Of a DNA stretch of 60,469 bases, positions 52,796-60,469 are shown piece by piece. Origin of the DNA: Syntrophobacteraceae bacterium (GTDB lineage: Bacteria > Desulfobacterota > Syntrophobacteria > Syntrophobacterales > Syntrophobacteraceae); the NCBI GenBank assembly GCA_025454175.1, contig JALOOX010000035.1:1-60469 (forward strand). Reading direction: 5' to 3'. The notes beneath the pieces were generated by a model. It had not been told where the DNA came from. It worked only from the letters and a program-made list of their open reading frames with translations, and made no database searches. How positions within the stretch are numbered: the stretch's first letter is position 1; every line of letters starts with the position of its first letter. The translations under genes and the position numbers were made by a program.

Positions 52796-54091
52796 TCAGC
52801 CTCGTCTGGAAAGGCGAACGACCTGCATGGAGAATGTCGGGAAAGGGATGGGGAGCCTGATGCGGGTGTTGGGGTGTGCTCTGTCCAGGATCTGCCCCGA
52901 CAGGCTCTCCATGCTGTGGATCGTGTGCTCCAGGTTGCGGCCGTCTGGAAAGAGAAAGGAGAGTTGGTCGCCGAGGCGGAGCTGACTTCGGACCTCGAGG
53001 TGAGTCCAGTCGGGAGTGCGGCCGTCTTCGATTGGCGTGGTGCCTATCGGATCTTCATCGAGACGGGGCCGCTGCCTCACAAGGCCCGCGAGGGTGTGGG
53101 TTTGGACGAGGGATGTCTCCGGGGCGACGGCGGGAGCGTCTTGCGAGTCGTCCGGAAACATGAAGGCCCTGGTATAGGGTCGGTGGCTCACGGCATGGAT
53201 GTCGGCCCGTGAGATATCGTCGGGACCGCACTCGCCGCGGGAGCGCCTGCAGGCGTCGAGGGTTCTTCGGTATGCCCGCACGACGCTGGCGACGTAATGA
53301 GCACCCTTCATGCGCCCTTCGATTTTGAAAGCGTCGATGCCGACACCCGCCAGGCGATGGAGATCTTCGATGAGACAGAGGTCCTGGGCATTGAGGATGT
53401 AGGAGCCCTGTCCATCTTCGCCGATGGGAAAATACTCTCCGGGACGCTTTTCCTCCACCAGTCGGTAGCTCCAGCGGCAGGGCTGGGCACAATGGCCTTC
53501 GTTGGCGCCGCGGCGGGTCATCACAGTGCTCAGGAGACAGCGCCCGGAGTAGGAGACGCACATGGAGCCGTGAACGAACACCTCGATCTCGAGGCTGGTT
53601 CGGCTGCGAATGGCTTCGATTTCGTCGATGGAGAGCTCCCTGGCCAGATTGATCCTCCGCACTCCCTGCTCCTCCCAGAACCGGACCGACAGATGATTGG
53701 TGGTGCTGGCCTGGGTGCTCAGATGAAGGGGGAGGCCCGGGGAAATCGTTCTCGCCAGCAGCAGGGCGCCCGGGTCGGCCACAATGATGCCGCTGACCTC
53801 GATCTCCCGCAGGTACTCCAGGGTCGGCTTCAGAAGATCAAGGTCCTTGGGGCGCATGAGGCTGTTCAAGGTGATATAAAGCCGCTTGCCGGAGCTCCGC
53901 GCCAGGAAGGCGAGGGCGGCCAGTTCTTCGTCATGGAGGTTCCTGGACTGGATCCTGAGGTTGTGGCTCCTGCCGCCGGCGTAGACGGCATCGGCGCCGT
54001 ACAGGAAGGCAATTCGGGCTTTTTCGTAGCTTCCTCCGGGGGCGAGCAGTTCCGGCTTGCACCCGGAGGCTCGAGTCTGATAAGGATTCAC
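52796..54091 (-). CDS. Peptidase U32 family protein (TrhP/YegQ-like)
   Basis: The 431-residue protein has the U32 barrel: PELLAPGGSYEKARIAFLYG, ADAVYAGG, GIIVADPGALLLAR, LHLSTQASTTN, then the Cys-rich signature SMCVSYSGRCLLSTVM and GHCAQPCRWSY, followed by AFKIEGRMKG. These Cys residues bind an iron-sulfur cluster in family members. TrhP-type proteins hydroxylate U34 of tRNA with prephenate, which fits better than a collagenase role. I chose GTG 54091 (GGAGGGA upstream) over the open ATG at 54190, which would overlap the dprA leader. A U32 C-terminal beta-barrel is present. Confidence 0.83.
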   Translation of the reverse strand: MNPYQTRASGCKPELLAPGGSYEKARIAFLYGADAVYAGGRSHNLRIQSRNLHDEELAALAFLARSSGKRLYITLNSLMRPKDLDLLKPTLEYLREIEVSGIIVADPGALLLARTISPGLPLHLSTQASTTNHLSVRFWEEQGVRRINLARELSIDEIEAIRSRTSLEIEVFVHGSMCVSYSGRCLLSTVMTRRGANEGHCAQPCRWSYRLVEEKRPGEYFPIGEDGQGSYILNAQDLCLIEDLHRLAGVGIDAFKIEGRMKGAHYVASVVRAYRRTLDACRRSRGECGPDDISRADIHAVSHRPYTRAFMFPDDSQDAPAVAPETSLVQTHTLAGLVRQRPRLDEDPIGTTPIEDGRTPDWTHLEVRSQLRLGDQLSFLFPDGRNLEHTIHSMESLSGQILDRAHPNTRIRLPIPFPTFSMQVVRLSRRG

Positions 54092-54304
54092 CCCATTCTC
54101 CCTCCGACCGATAGATAAACCAATTCCCTCGGATGGAGCGGGAGTCCGGGCCGGAATACCGGCGGACTGCCGCGGTCCTTGAGCCCGCACCTAATTAGCA
54201 TGGGGAGTGCCCCTGGGCAAGACGGGGAGAGCGCGGCGCCGGGTAAGCCGAATGGAAGCGTCGCGAGTTTTCAAGTTCTTCAACGAGGAGAGGGGAACGA
54301 ACCC

Positions 54305-55444
54305 ATGGGTTCCGACGCCATGGCCGCTGAACGGGATGCCATCGCATGGCTCACGCTGAAGCGAATCCCTGACCTGGGGAATCGCTCTCTCCTGAGGCTT
54401 GTGAAGGCCCTGGGCTCGCCGGCCGCGGTCCTCGATGCCGATGAGGGCTCGCTGGAGTCGATACCCGGGTTGCGCTCCAAGGCCCGGTTCGCACTGCGAA
54501 AAGGGGCCCGGCCGGAGCCGCCGCTGGAGGAGTGGCGAAGCCTGCGGGAGCTGGGGATCAGGTTGATTTCGATCCTGGATGCTGATTACCCGGCCAATTT
54601 GAAGGAGATCCAGGATCCTCCCGCGGTGCTCTTCTGCCTTGGGACCCTTGAGCCGCGGGACCTCGTCGCGGTGGCGGTGGTCGGATCCCGCGCGGCTTCA
54701 CCCGGTGGTGTGCACTTCACGGAGCGTTTATGCGGCGACCTGGCGTCCAGTGGAGTGACGGTGGTCAGCGGGTTCGCGGTGGGGATCGATGGAGCGGCCC
54801 ACCGTGGTGCCCTGAGGGCGGGAGGGCGGACCATTGCCGTTCTGGGGTGTGGAATCGATATCCCGTATCCGAGGCTCCATGGGTCCCTCAGGACCGATGT
54901 CGAGAAGAGTGGAGCCTTCTTGAGCGAGTTTCTCCTGGGCACGCCTCCCGCTCCGGCTCATTTTCCTCAGCGCAATCGAATCATCAGCGGGCTCTCGCTG
55001 GGTGTGGTGGTGGTGGAGGCGGCCCAGCGAAGCGGGTCGCTCATCACGGCGCGGTTTGCACTGGAGCAGGGCCGGGAGGTCTTTGCTGTGCCTGGAATGG
55101 CCAGGAATTTCCGCAGCGTCGGGCCCCACGGCCTGCTCAGGCAGGGAGCGAAGCTGGTGGAGAGCGCCGAGGACATCCTGGAGGAGATCCGGCCGCTCCT
55201 TCGCACCGTGCCGGAGCAGCCGCAGGTTCCATCGAGGCTGCCGTCCGGCGGTATGTCGAACAGCGGGCTCTCCACGGAGGAGGCTTCCATCGTCGGAGTG
55301 CTCGGCCCGGCCCCGGTTCACATCGACGAGATCGCCCGAAGCACCGGGATGGCGGCATCGCGGTTGTCAGCCCTTTTGGTCGGACTTGAGCTGAGGGGGG
55401 TTGTCCGACAGTCGGTCGGGAAGTATTTTGTGCTTGTCACGTGA
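54305..55444 (+). CDS. dprA: DNA-processing protein DprA
   Basis: The 379-residue protein loads RecA on incoming single-stranded DNA during transformation. It has an N-terminal helix-hairpin-helix/SAM-like part (IPDLGNRSLLRLVKALGSPA), then the Rossmann fold with VAVVGSRAASPGG, SGFAVGIDGAAHRGAL, GCGIDIPYPR, FPQRNRIISGLS and AQRSGSLITARFAL, and a C-terminal winged helix (VHIDEIARSTGMAASRLSAL). I chose ATG 54305 after GAGGAGAGGGG; the frame upstream to 54179 is not family-like. It overlaps or abuts topA. Confidence 0.94.
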   Translation: MGSDAMAAERDAIAWLTLKRIPDLGNRSLLRLVKALGSPAAVLDADEGSLESIPGLRSKARFALRKGARPEPPLEEWRSLRELGIRLISILDADYPANLKEIQDPPAVLFCLGTLEPRDLVAVAVVGSRAASPGGVHFTERLCGDLASSGVTVVSGFAVGIDGAAHRGALRAGGRTIAVLGCGIDIPYPRLHGSLRTDVEKSGAFLSEFLLGTPPAPAHFPQRNRIISGLSLGVVVVEAAQRSGSLITARFALEQGREVFAVPGMARNFRSVGPHGLLRQGAKLVESAEDILEEIRPLLRTVPEQPQVPSRLPSGGMSNSGLSTEEASIVGVLGPAPVHIDEIARSTGMAASRLSALLVGLELRGVVRQSVGKYFVLVT

Positions 55445-55461
55445 AGGATAGAGGATCTGAA

Positions 55462-57765
55462 ATGTCGAAATCATTGTTGATCGTTGAGTCTCCCACAAAG
55501 GCGAGGACCCTGGGCAAGTACCTGGGCAAGGACTTCCAGGTCATGGCCTCGGTGGGGCACGTCAAGGATCTGCCGAACAACAGGCTGGGAATAGATGTCG
55601 AGCACCAGTTCGCTCCCGACTACCATGTCATTCGGGGCAAGAAGAAGATCCTGGACGAGCTGGCGGCGGCGGCGGACAAGGCCGATGCGATCTACCTGGG
55701 TCCCGACCCGGATCGAGAGGGAGAAGCCATCGCCTGGCATATCGCGCAGGAGCTGGGGGCCGGCGAGAAGCCCGTCTACAGGGTTCTCTTCTATGAGCTG
55801 ACCCAGAAGGCCATCAAGGAGGCCCTGGCGGAGCCGAAGCATCTCAACCCGTCGCTCTATGACGCGCAGCAGGCCAGACGGATTTTGGACCGCCTCGTGG
55901 GCTACCAGATCTCTCCCATCCTCTGGCAGAAGGTGAAAAGGGGGCTCAGCGCCGGCAGGGTGCAGTCCGTTGCGCTCCGCATCATTTGCGATCGTGAGGC
56001 GGAAATCCGGAAGTTCGACTCCGAGGAGTACTGGACCATCGATGTCCACCTCCTGCCGGGGGATGCCGGGACCGATTCGCCGGCTTCGATTCAGTTCAAG
56101 GCGGCTCTTCACCGTGTTCGGGGGAAGGCCCCCGAGATATCCTCGGAGGCTCAGGCTGGAAGCCTCGTCGATGCGCTGAAGGGGGTGCACTTTGAGGTTC
56201 GCAAGGTGGATCGCAAGCGCCGCCGCAGGAACCCCTCTCCACCTTTCATCACGAGCACGCTGCAGCAGGAAGCCGCCAGGAAGCTTCGCTTCACCGCCAA
56301 GCAGACCATGAGCGTGGCCCAGCGGCTCTACGAGGGGATCGAGCTCGGCGACGAGGGGGCCACCGGTCTCATCACGTACATGAGAACCGACAGCACGCGG
56401 CTTTCGCCCGATGCCGTGAAAGAAGTCCGGGATTACATCCTGGCCCATTACGGCAAGGACTATCTCCCCGAGAAGGCGGCCAGCTATAAAAGCAGGGAGG
56501 GGGCCCAGGATGCCCATGAAGCGATCCGGCCGACCAATGTTCATCGAAGTCCCGACCAGGTGGCGCCCTACCTCGGCAGCGACCAGGTGAAGCTTTACAC
56601 CCTCATCTGGAAGCGCTTCGTGGCGAGCCAGATGAATCCTGCCGTCCTGGCCCAGACCACGGTGGACATCACGGCGGGTGACTTTGTGCTGCGAGCCACA
56701 GGGTCCGTCACGGAGTTTCCGGGATTCACGACGCTCTACGTGGAGAGCCAGGAGGAGGACGAAAACGGGGAATCGCTTCCGGCGCATCTCCCCGATCTCC
56801 AGGCCGGCCAGGGGCTGGAGCTGAGGGAAGTGCAGCCCAGACAGCATTTCACGCAGCCGCCTCCACGATTCTCGGAAGCCAGCCTCATCAGGGAGCTCGA
56901 GGAAAAGGGGATCGGACGGCCCAGCACCTACGCCACCATTCTCTCGACCATCGTCGAGCGGGATTACGTGACCCTCGAAAAGCAGCGCCTCCATCCGACG
57001 GAGCTTGGATGGATCATCAACGATCTGCTGGTGCGGAGCTTCCCCTCCATCGTGGACCTGGATTTCACGGCGCGCATGGAAAAGAGTCTCGACGAAATCG
57101 AAAACGGCAAGGTTCCGTACCTGCAGTTGCTCGAGGATTTCTACAGGCAGTTCGCGGGAAGCGTCAAGTCGGCCGAAATGGGTATGCTCAATCTCAAGAC
57201 CCTGGGATTTCCGACGGACATCCATTGCCTCAGGTGCGACCGCCTCCTGCACATCCGAACGAGCCGCAATGGCGCCTACCTGTCGTGCAGCGGGTACCCG
57301 GAATGCACCTTCAGCTCCAACTACGAGCGGGATGAAAAGGGGGTGATCCGGCTCAAGGGCGAGCAGCTCAGCGACGAGACCTGCGACAAGTGTGGTCGTC
57401 CCATGGTGGAAAAGAAGGGGAAGTACGGCACATTCCTTGCCTGCAGTGGATACCCCGAGTGCAGGAATACCAAGACGCCGAGCTCCGGGCTCCCCTGTCC
57501 CAGGGAGGGTTGTGACGGGGAGCTGGTGCCCCGCAGCGGGCGGGGCGGACGGCGATTCTACGGATGCAACCGCTACCCCGAGTGCAAGACCGTCCTGTGG
57601 GGCCAGCCTGTCAAGAAAGCCTGCCCGGCCTGTGGGGCTCCGGTGCTCCTGGAAAAGCAGAGCAAGAAGGGCCCGACCCGCTGGGTTTGTGTCAATCCGG
57701 CGTGCGGGTATCAGTTGACGGCGGAGCCTGAGACCGAAGCCGGCGCCAGCCAGGGAACTGGATGA
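55462..57765 (+). CDS. topA: DNA topoisomerase I (type IA)
   Basis: The 767-residue enzyme relaxes negative supercoils. The Toprim domain has LLIVESPTKARTLGKYLG and GPDPDREGEAIAWH. The active Tyr is Y306 in GLITYMRTDSTRLS. Other motifs are SAGRVQSVALR, EAIRPTNV and GIGRPSTYATIL. The C-terminus has about four Cys4 zinc fingers (CLRCDRLL, CDKCGRPM, CPREGCDGEL, CPACGAP). I chose ATG 55462 after AGAGGAT; GTG 55441 overlapping dprA is possible. The dprA-topA order is common in bacteria. Confidence 0.96.
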   Translation: MSKSLLIVESPTKARTLGKYLGKDFQVMASVGHVKDLPNNRLGIDVEHQFAPDYHVIRGKKKILDELAAAADKADAIYLGPDPDREGEAIAWHIAQELGAGEKPVYRVLFYELTQKAIKEALAEPKHLNPSLYDAQQARRILDRLVGYQISPILWQKVKRGLSAGRVQSVALRIICDREAEIRKFDSEEYWTIDVHLLPGDAGTDSPASIQFKAALHRVRGKAPEISSEAQAGSLVDALKGVHFEVRKVDRKRRRRNPSPPFITSTLQQEAARKLRFTAKQTMSVAQRLYEGIELGDEGATGLITYMRTDSTRLSPDAVKEVRDYILAHYGKDYLPEKAASYKSREGAQDAHEAIRPTNVHRSPDQVAPYLGSDQVKLYTLIWKRFVASQMNPAVLAQTTVDITAGDFVLRATGSVTEFPGFTTLYVESQEEDENGESLPAHLPDLQAGQGLELREVQPRQHFTQPPPRFSEASLIRELEEKGIGRPSTYATILSTIVERDYVTLEKQRLHPTELGWIINDLLVRSFPSIVDLDFTARMEKSLDEIENGKVPYLQLLEDFYRQFAGSVKSAEMGMLNLKTLGFPTDIHCLRCDRLLHIRTSRNGAYLSCSGYPECTFSSNYERDEKGVIRLKGEQLSDETCDKCGRPMVEKKGKYGTFLACSGYPECRNTKTPSSGLPCPREGCDGELVPRSGRGGRRFYGCNRYPECKTVLWGQPVKKACPACGAPVLLEKQSKKGPTRWVCVNPACGYQLTAEPETEAGASQGTG

Positions 57766-58553
57766 AAATGGATCATTCGGTGTCAATATTTCAACAGATC
57801 ATGGTTTGCGTGATGGGCTGCTGCATCGGCAGCTTCCTGAACGTGGTCATTCACCGCCTTCCCCAAAAGCAGTCCCTGCTCCTTCCTCCATCCCATTGCC
57901 CGCATTGCGGCAAGGCCATCGCATTCTACGACAACATTCCCGTCCTGAGCTACGTGATCCTGGGGGGGAAGTGCAGGCACTGCCGCGCGGCCATTTCCGC
58001 CCGCTACCCGCTGGTGGAGGCCATGGCGGGCCTGCTGGCCCTGGCCCTGTTCCGGCGCTACGGCTTTGAACCTCAGTTCTTCATCGAATTTGTCTTCGTG
58101 GTCATGCTTCTGGCCATAGCCTTCATCGATCTCGACACCTTCCTCATTCCGGATGCGCTCTCCCTTTCGGGGCTGGTTATCGGACTGCTCGCCTCGTTCC
58201 TGAGCATTCGGCTCACCTGGGTGGAATCCCTGCTGGGCATCCTCATCGGGGGCGGTTTTCTCTACCTCATCGCCATCGGCTACCAATACTTGAGGCATCA
58301 GGATGGGCTCGGCGGAGGGGACATCAAGCTCCTCGGCATGATCGGGGCCTTCCTCGGTGTTCCCGGAGTGGTGCTGACGGTGGTGCTCGCCTCGGTGGTG
58401 GGCATGGCGGTCGGGCTCATCGCCATGCGCCGATCGGGCGAAGGCATGAAGACCATGCTCCCGTTCGGTCCTTTCCTTTCCCTGGGCGCCCTCGTTTACA
58501 CCTTCTGGGGTGAAGGCTTCATCCATTGGTACATGGGGCTGTTGAGCGTCTGA
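57762..58553 (+). CDS. pilD: Prepilin peptidase / N-methyltransferase
   Basis: The 263-residue inner-membrane enzyme cuts and methylates type IV prepilins and type II secretion pseudopilins. The N-terminal GCCIGSFLNVVIHRLP is diagnostic. The zinc-binding CPHC and CRHC are present. The two catalytic Asp residues are in FIDLDTFLIPD and GLGGGDIKLLGMIGAF. It has eight membrane segments. The start overlaps the topA stop by four bases, so the pair is translationally coupled. Confidence 0.94.
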   Translation: MKMDHSVSIFQQIMVCVMGCCIGSFLNVVIHRLPQKQSLLLPPSHCPHCGKAIAFYDNIPVLSYVILGGKCRHCRAAISARYPLVEAMAGLLALALFRRYGFEPQFFIEFVFVVMLLAIAFIDLDTFLIPDALSLSGLVIGLLASFLSIRLTWVESLLGILIGGGFLYLIAIGYQYLRHQDGLGGGDIKLLGMIGAFLGVPGVVLTVVLASVVGMAVGLIAMRRSGEGMKTMLPFGPFLSLGALVYTFWGEGFIHWYMGLLSV

Positions 58554-58586
58554 GGGAAGGCTCGCGGCCACCCACGAGACCCGTGC

Positions 58587-59351
58587 ATGAGCAGGAAATG
58601 CTTCTATATCGGCCCCATCGATGAACGTGTCGAAATTCTGACGATCCAGGGGAACGCGGCGCATCACATGAGCCGCGTGCTTCGTCTGGGGGTTGGCGAG
58701 CGCGTGGAGCTTCGCGATGGCTTGGGTCACAGCTGGAGCGGTCGCATCGAGGCTGTTTCGAAAGGTGCGGTGTCGGTCCGGGTTCTGGAGGAGATCAGCC
58801 TCGGAACGGAGTCGCCTTTGTTCCTGACCCTTGGCATGGCCCTTGCCCGTTCCGATCGCATGGATCTCGTGGTCCGACAGGGCACCGAGCTGGGGGTTGA
58901 CCGGTTCGCGTTCTTCCCCGCGGCGAGGAGCCAGTACAGGTTGAGTGGCCAGGAGGCCGGCCGGCGGCTCGATCGTTGGTCCAGGATATCCCGGGAAGCC
59001 CTGTGCCAGTGCCGGCGAACGGTGCTTCCGGAGATCGTCCTTCACGGGAGCCTCGATGCGTTTCTGGAGGCCGTGAGGATATCCGGGGGGCCGGGAGAAG
59101 AAAGATTAAAGGTTTTGGCCCTGGAAGGCCGAATGGGAAGAAGTCTGAAGGAGCTTCACGGGGGGCACCCGGAGTGCTCCGAGATGGTTGCGGCAACAGG
59201 TCCCGAGGGGGGCTGGAGGGAAGAGGAAGTGAGTCGGCTCGAGCGGGAAGGATTCCTTAGCGTGCATCTCGGCCCCCGCATCATGCGATTTGAGACGGCC
59301 GCCCTGGCGGTTCTGGTTGGCGCCCAGCTCCTGTGGGGCGATCTCCGTTGA
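58587..59351 (+). CDS. rsmE: 16S rRNA m3U1498 methyltransferase
   Basis: The 254-residue SPOUT-class enzyme has an N-terminal PUA-like part (HHMSRVLRLGVGERVELRDG), then LGMALARSDRMDLVVRQGTE, LGVDRFAFFPAARSQYR and the knot region ATGPEGGWREEEVSRL. The last part is LGPRIMRFETAALAVL. Size and motif order are standard. It lies 33 bases after pilD, followed closely by a zinc-ribbon gene. Confidence 0.94.
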   Translation: MSRKCFYIGPIDERVEILTIQGNAAHHMSRVLRLGVGERVELRDGLGHSWSGRIEAVSKGAVSVRVLEEISLGTESPLFLTLGMALARSDRMDLVVRQGTELGVDRFAFFPAARSQYRLSGQEAGRRLDRWSRISREALCQCRRTVLPEIVLHGSLDAFLEAVRISGGPGEERLKVLALEGRMGRSLKELHGGHPECSEMVAATGPEGGWREEEVSRLEREGFLSVHLGPRIMRFETAALAVLVGAQLLWGDLR

Positions 59352-59379
59352 TCTGAGTGAATTGAGAAGGGAATGCGAT

Positions 59380-60150
59380 ATGAAATGTCACAAGTGTGGT
59401 TTCGTCAGCTTCGATCATCTTTCCGACTGCAGGAAGTGCGGCGTCAATCTGGAGGGGTCTCGAACCTTGCTCGGCATGCTGGACTTCAGGCCGACCATGC
59501 CGTTCTTTCTGGGCGCAATGGTCGGCGCGAGATCCGGGGGCGTCAATGGAAGGGCCTCGGCGGCCGGTGTGGGGGCATCCGATTCGACGGGGTTGGCGGA
59601 TGTCGGCTTTCGCGGCGACCTGGAGATCGAGATCGAGGCGGATGTCCATGCGGTTTCAAGTCCCCGGGAGGCCCATGCCGACCAGGACCTCTTTCCGCAC
59701 ATCGACCTTCCGGAAGGCTTCAGCCTGTCCATCGGGGATGAAGAGAAGGGGGACGACTTCGAGCTGATCATTGGGCCGGAATTCGAGCAGGCCCTGGCCC
59801 GGGAGCTGGATGCCAGCGACCTGGAGAGCCGGGGAGAACCGGCGGAAATCAAGGATGAGCTGGCTGACCTTCAGTTCGACGAGCCCATTCTCGAGCCGCC
59901 CGTGGCTGCGGCCGTGGCGGAGGCTGCTGAATTGAAGGGTGGGCCTTCCATTCCGGACCTGTCTCTGGACATCGCGTTGGACCTCGAGCCGCTGGATGAG
60001 AAGCCGGCCTCCATGATGGCGGTCCCTGACATGTTGGCGCCTGAACCCGAGGGGGCTGACATGGGCGAAGGCGGCCTGATGATCGATTTTTCCCAGAACG
60101 ACCTCAACAGCCTTTTGCTGGAGCTCGAGGACAAACCCTCCGAGGCGTAG
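59380..60150 (+). CDS. Acidic zinc-ribbon protein of unknown function
   Basis: The 256-residue protein begins with a zinc ribbon (MKCHKCGFVSFDHLSDCRKC; four Cys as CXXC pairs) and a short hydrophobic/Gly region. A long, strongly acidic part rich in Glu/Asp/Ala/Leu follows (for example FELIIGPEFEQALARELDAS), probably mostly disordered. There is no membrane segment. ATG 59380 follows GAGAAGGGA. I do not recognise a named family; zinc-ribbon proteins of this shape recur in deltaproteobacteria. A small hairpin follows the stop (AGGGTCT / AGACCCT, 60149-60168). Confidence 0.65.
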   Translation: MKCHKCGFVSFDHLSDCRKCGVNLEGSRTLLGMLDFRPTMPFFLGAMVGARSGGVNGRASAAGVGASDSTGLADVGFRGDLEIEIEADVHAVSSPREAHADQDLFPHIDLPEGFSLSIGDEEKGDDFELIIGPEFEQALARELDASDLESRGEPAEIKDELADLQFDEPILEPPVAAAVAEAAELKGGPSIPDLSLDIALDLEPLDEKPASMMAVPDMLAPEPEGADMGEGGLMIDFSQNDLNSLLLELEDKPSEA

Positions 60151-60168
60151 GGTCTGCCACAAGACCCT
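60149..60168 (+). terminator. Small hairpin at the zinc-ribbon gene end
   Basis: AGGGTCT pairs with AGACCCT around a six-base loop and overlaps the stop codon. No T-run follows. Confidence 0.35.
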
Positions 60169-60223
60169 GCCGGCAACAAACCCTTGTTGGTGACACGGTT
60201 GGCAACAGTCGGCAACAAACCCC

Positions 60224-60252
60224 TTGACACGCAAGCTCTTTTCTCATAGCAT
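60224..60252 (+). promoter_or_regulatory. Sigma-70-type promoter for tRNA-Phe
   Basis: A perfect TTGACA (60224-60229) is followed after 17 bases by TAGCAT (60247-60252). The tRNA begins 14 bases later, as expected for a short 5' leader. Three GGCAACA repeats lie just upstream (60172, 60200, 60211). Confidence 0.6.
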
Positions 60253-60265
60253 CCGCAACGTTTGT

Positions 60266-60341
60266 GGCGAGGTAGCTCAGTCGGTAGAGCAGTGGACTGA
60301 AAATCCTCGTGTCCGGTGTTCGATTCACCGCCTCGCCACCA
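60266..60341 (+). tRNA. tRNA-Phe (anticodon GAA), CCA encoded
   Basis: The 76-base tRNA folds with acceptor GGCGAGG/CCTCGCC, D-stem GCTC/GAGC, anticodon loop CTGAAAA and T-arm CGGTG TTCGATT CACCG. It ends in A then CCA. The anticodon stem GTGGA/TCCTC has a T-T mismatch at its second pair (28-42), where A-T (GAGGA) is usual. Confidence 0.95.
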
Positions 60342-60361
60342 TCGGTTTACCCACCAAAATC

Positions 60362-60397
60362 AGGGACTTAGCTCACAAGGCCGAGTCCCTTTTTCTT
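60362..60397 (+). terminator. Terminator downstream of tRNA-Phe
   Basis: AGGGACT (60362-60368) pairs with AGTCCCT (60384-60390), followed by TTTTCTTT. It would end the tRNA transcript. Confidence 0.65.
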
Positions 60398-60413
60398 TGG
60401 GCAAAATCGGTGA

Positions 60414-60434
60414 TTGTGCCCGTTTTTGTGCCCG
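60414..60434 (+). repeat. Spaced direct repeats TTGTGCCCG beside tRNA-Phe
   Basis: TTGTGCCCG occurs at 60414-60422 and 60426-60434, 12 bases apart (about one helical turn). Such repeats next to a tRNA 3' end resemble arm sites of a tyrosine recombinase. No integrase gene is in the window. Confidence 0.4.
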
Positions 60435-60469
60435 CCTGACCCGAAAGGTAAGTCTGCTGCATCGCTGCA

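Noticed and set aside
1-60469. CRISPR arrays, rRNA genes, transposase genes
   Set aside because: No evenly spaced direct repeats of CRISPR type, no rRNA sequence and no transposase motifs were seen.

Overview
The window is high-GC bacterial DNA with dense, mostly plus-strand genes. A 13-subunit-plus complex I operon with Hnd/Hym-style NuoE and NuoF, a Tat-exported periplasmic [NiFe] hydrogenase, c-type haem signalling and short dispersed palindromic repeats together suggest a strictly anaerobic deltaproteobacterium (Desulfobacterota), most like a Syntrophobacter-type sulfate-reducing or syntrophic organism. This is inferred from gene content; no rRNA is present to settle it.

Layout. 1-2114 (minus): a frameshifted membrane protein gene running off the left edge. 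2115-2828: a non-coding block with a four-level nested inverted repeat. 2829-12050 (plus): eight compact genes combining a serine-palmitoyltransferase-like enzyme, a YghO/bacterial-ceramide-synthase-like acyltransferase, a B12-binding radical SAM protein and a GNAT protein with a MacB-type permease, an ABC ATPase, a TolC-type channel and a HlyD-type adaptor. I read it as a candidate locus that makes and exports a sphingolipid-like product. 12452-16129: an L,D-transpeptidase, a PilZ-like protein and an MFS carrier. 16695-19529: an ECF sigma factor operon in which the putative anti-sigma factor ends in a glycogen-binding (CBM48-like) domain, flanked by a CBM48 lipoprotein and a secreted protein with a long glycine-rich tail. 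19935-23650: a small secreted protein and a two-gene [NiFe] hydrogenase whose large subunit carries an N-terminal beta-sandwich domain.

23842-33233: housekeeping and orphan genes (SDR, dienelactone hydrolase, SelO, M16 protease with an ATP-grasp-like gene, a stand-alone IF-2 C-terminal protein, ProC, GNAT). 33247-36648: a haem-type sensor kinase facing a single-domain response regulator and a receiver-kinase hybrid. 36785-52273: the nuo operon in the order E-F-A-B-C-D-H-I-J-K-L-M-N-(mini-F)-G. Its NuoF has lost the N-terminal thioredoxin-like [2Fe-2S] domain through an out-of-frame deletion. The extra mini-NuoF keeps exactly that domain plus the [4Fe-4S] domain but has no FMN/NADH domain. 52796-60150: peptidase U32, dprA, topA, prepilin peptidase, rsmE and a zinc-ribbon protein. 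60266-60341: tRNA-Phe, followed by a terminator and spaced direct repeats that look like an integration flank.

The energy genes fit together. Complex I is a proton-pumping entry or exit for reducing equivalents, and the periplasmic hydrogenase handles H2 outside the membrane, as expected in syntrophic or sulfate-reducing metabolism. The lipid/export locus and the ECF operon look like envelope-modifying functions. Long antisense reading frames are common here because of the GC-rich third codon positions and were not annotated.
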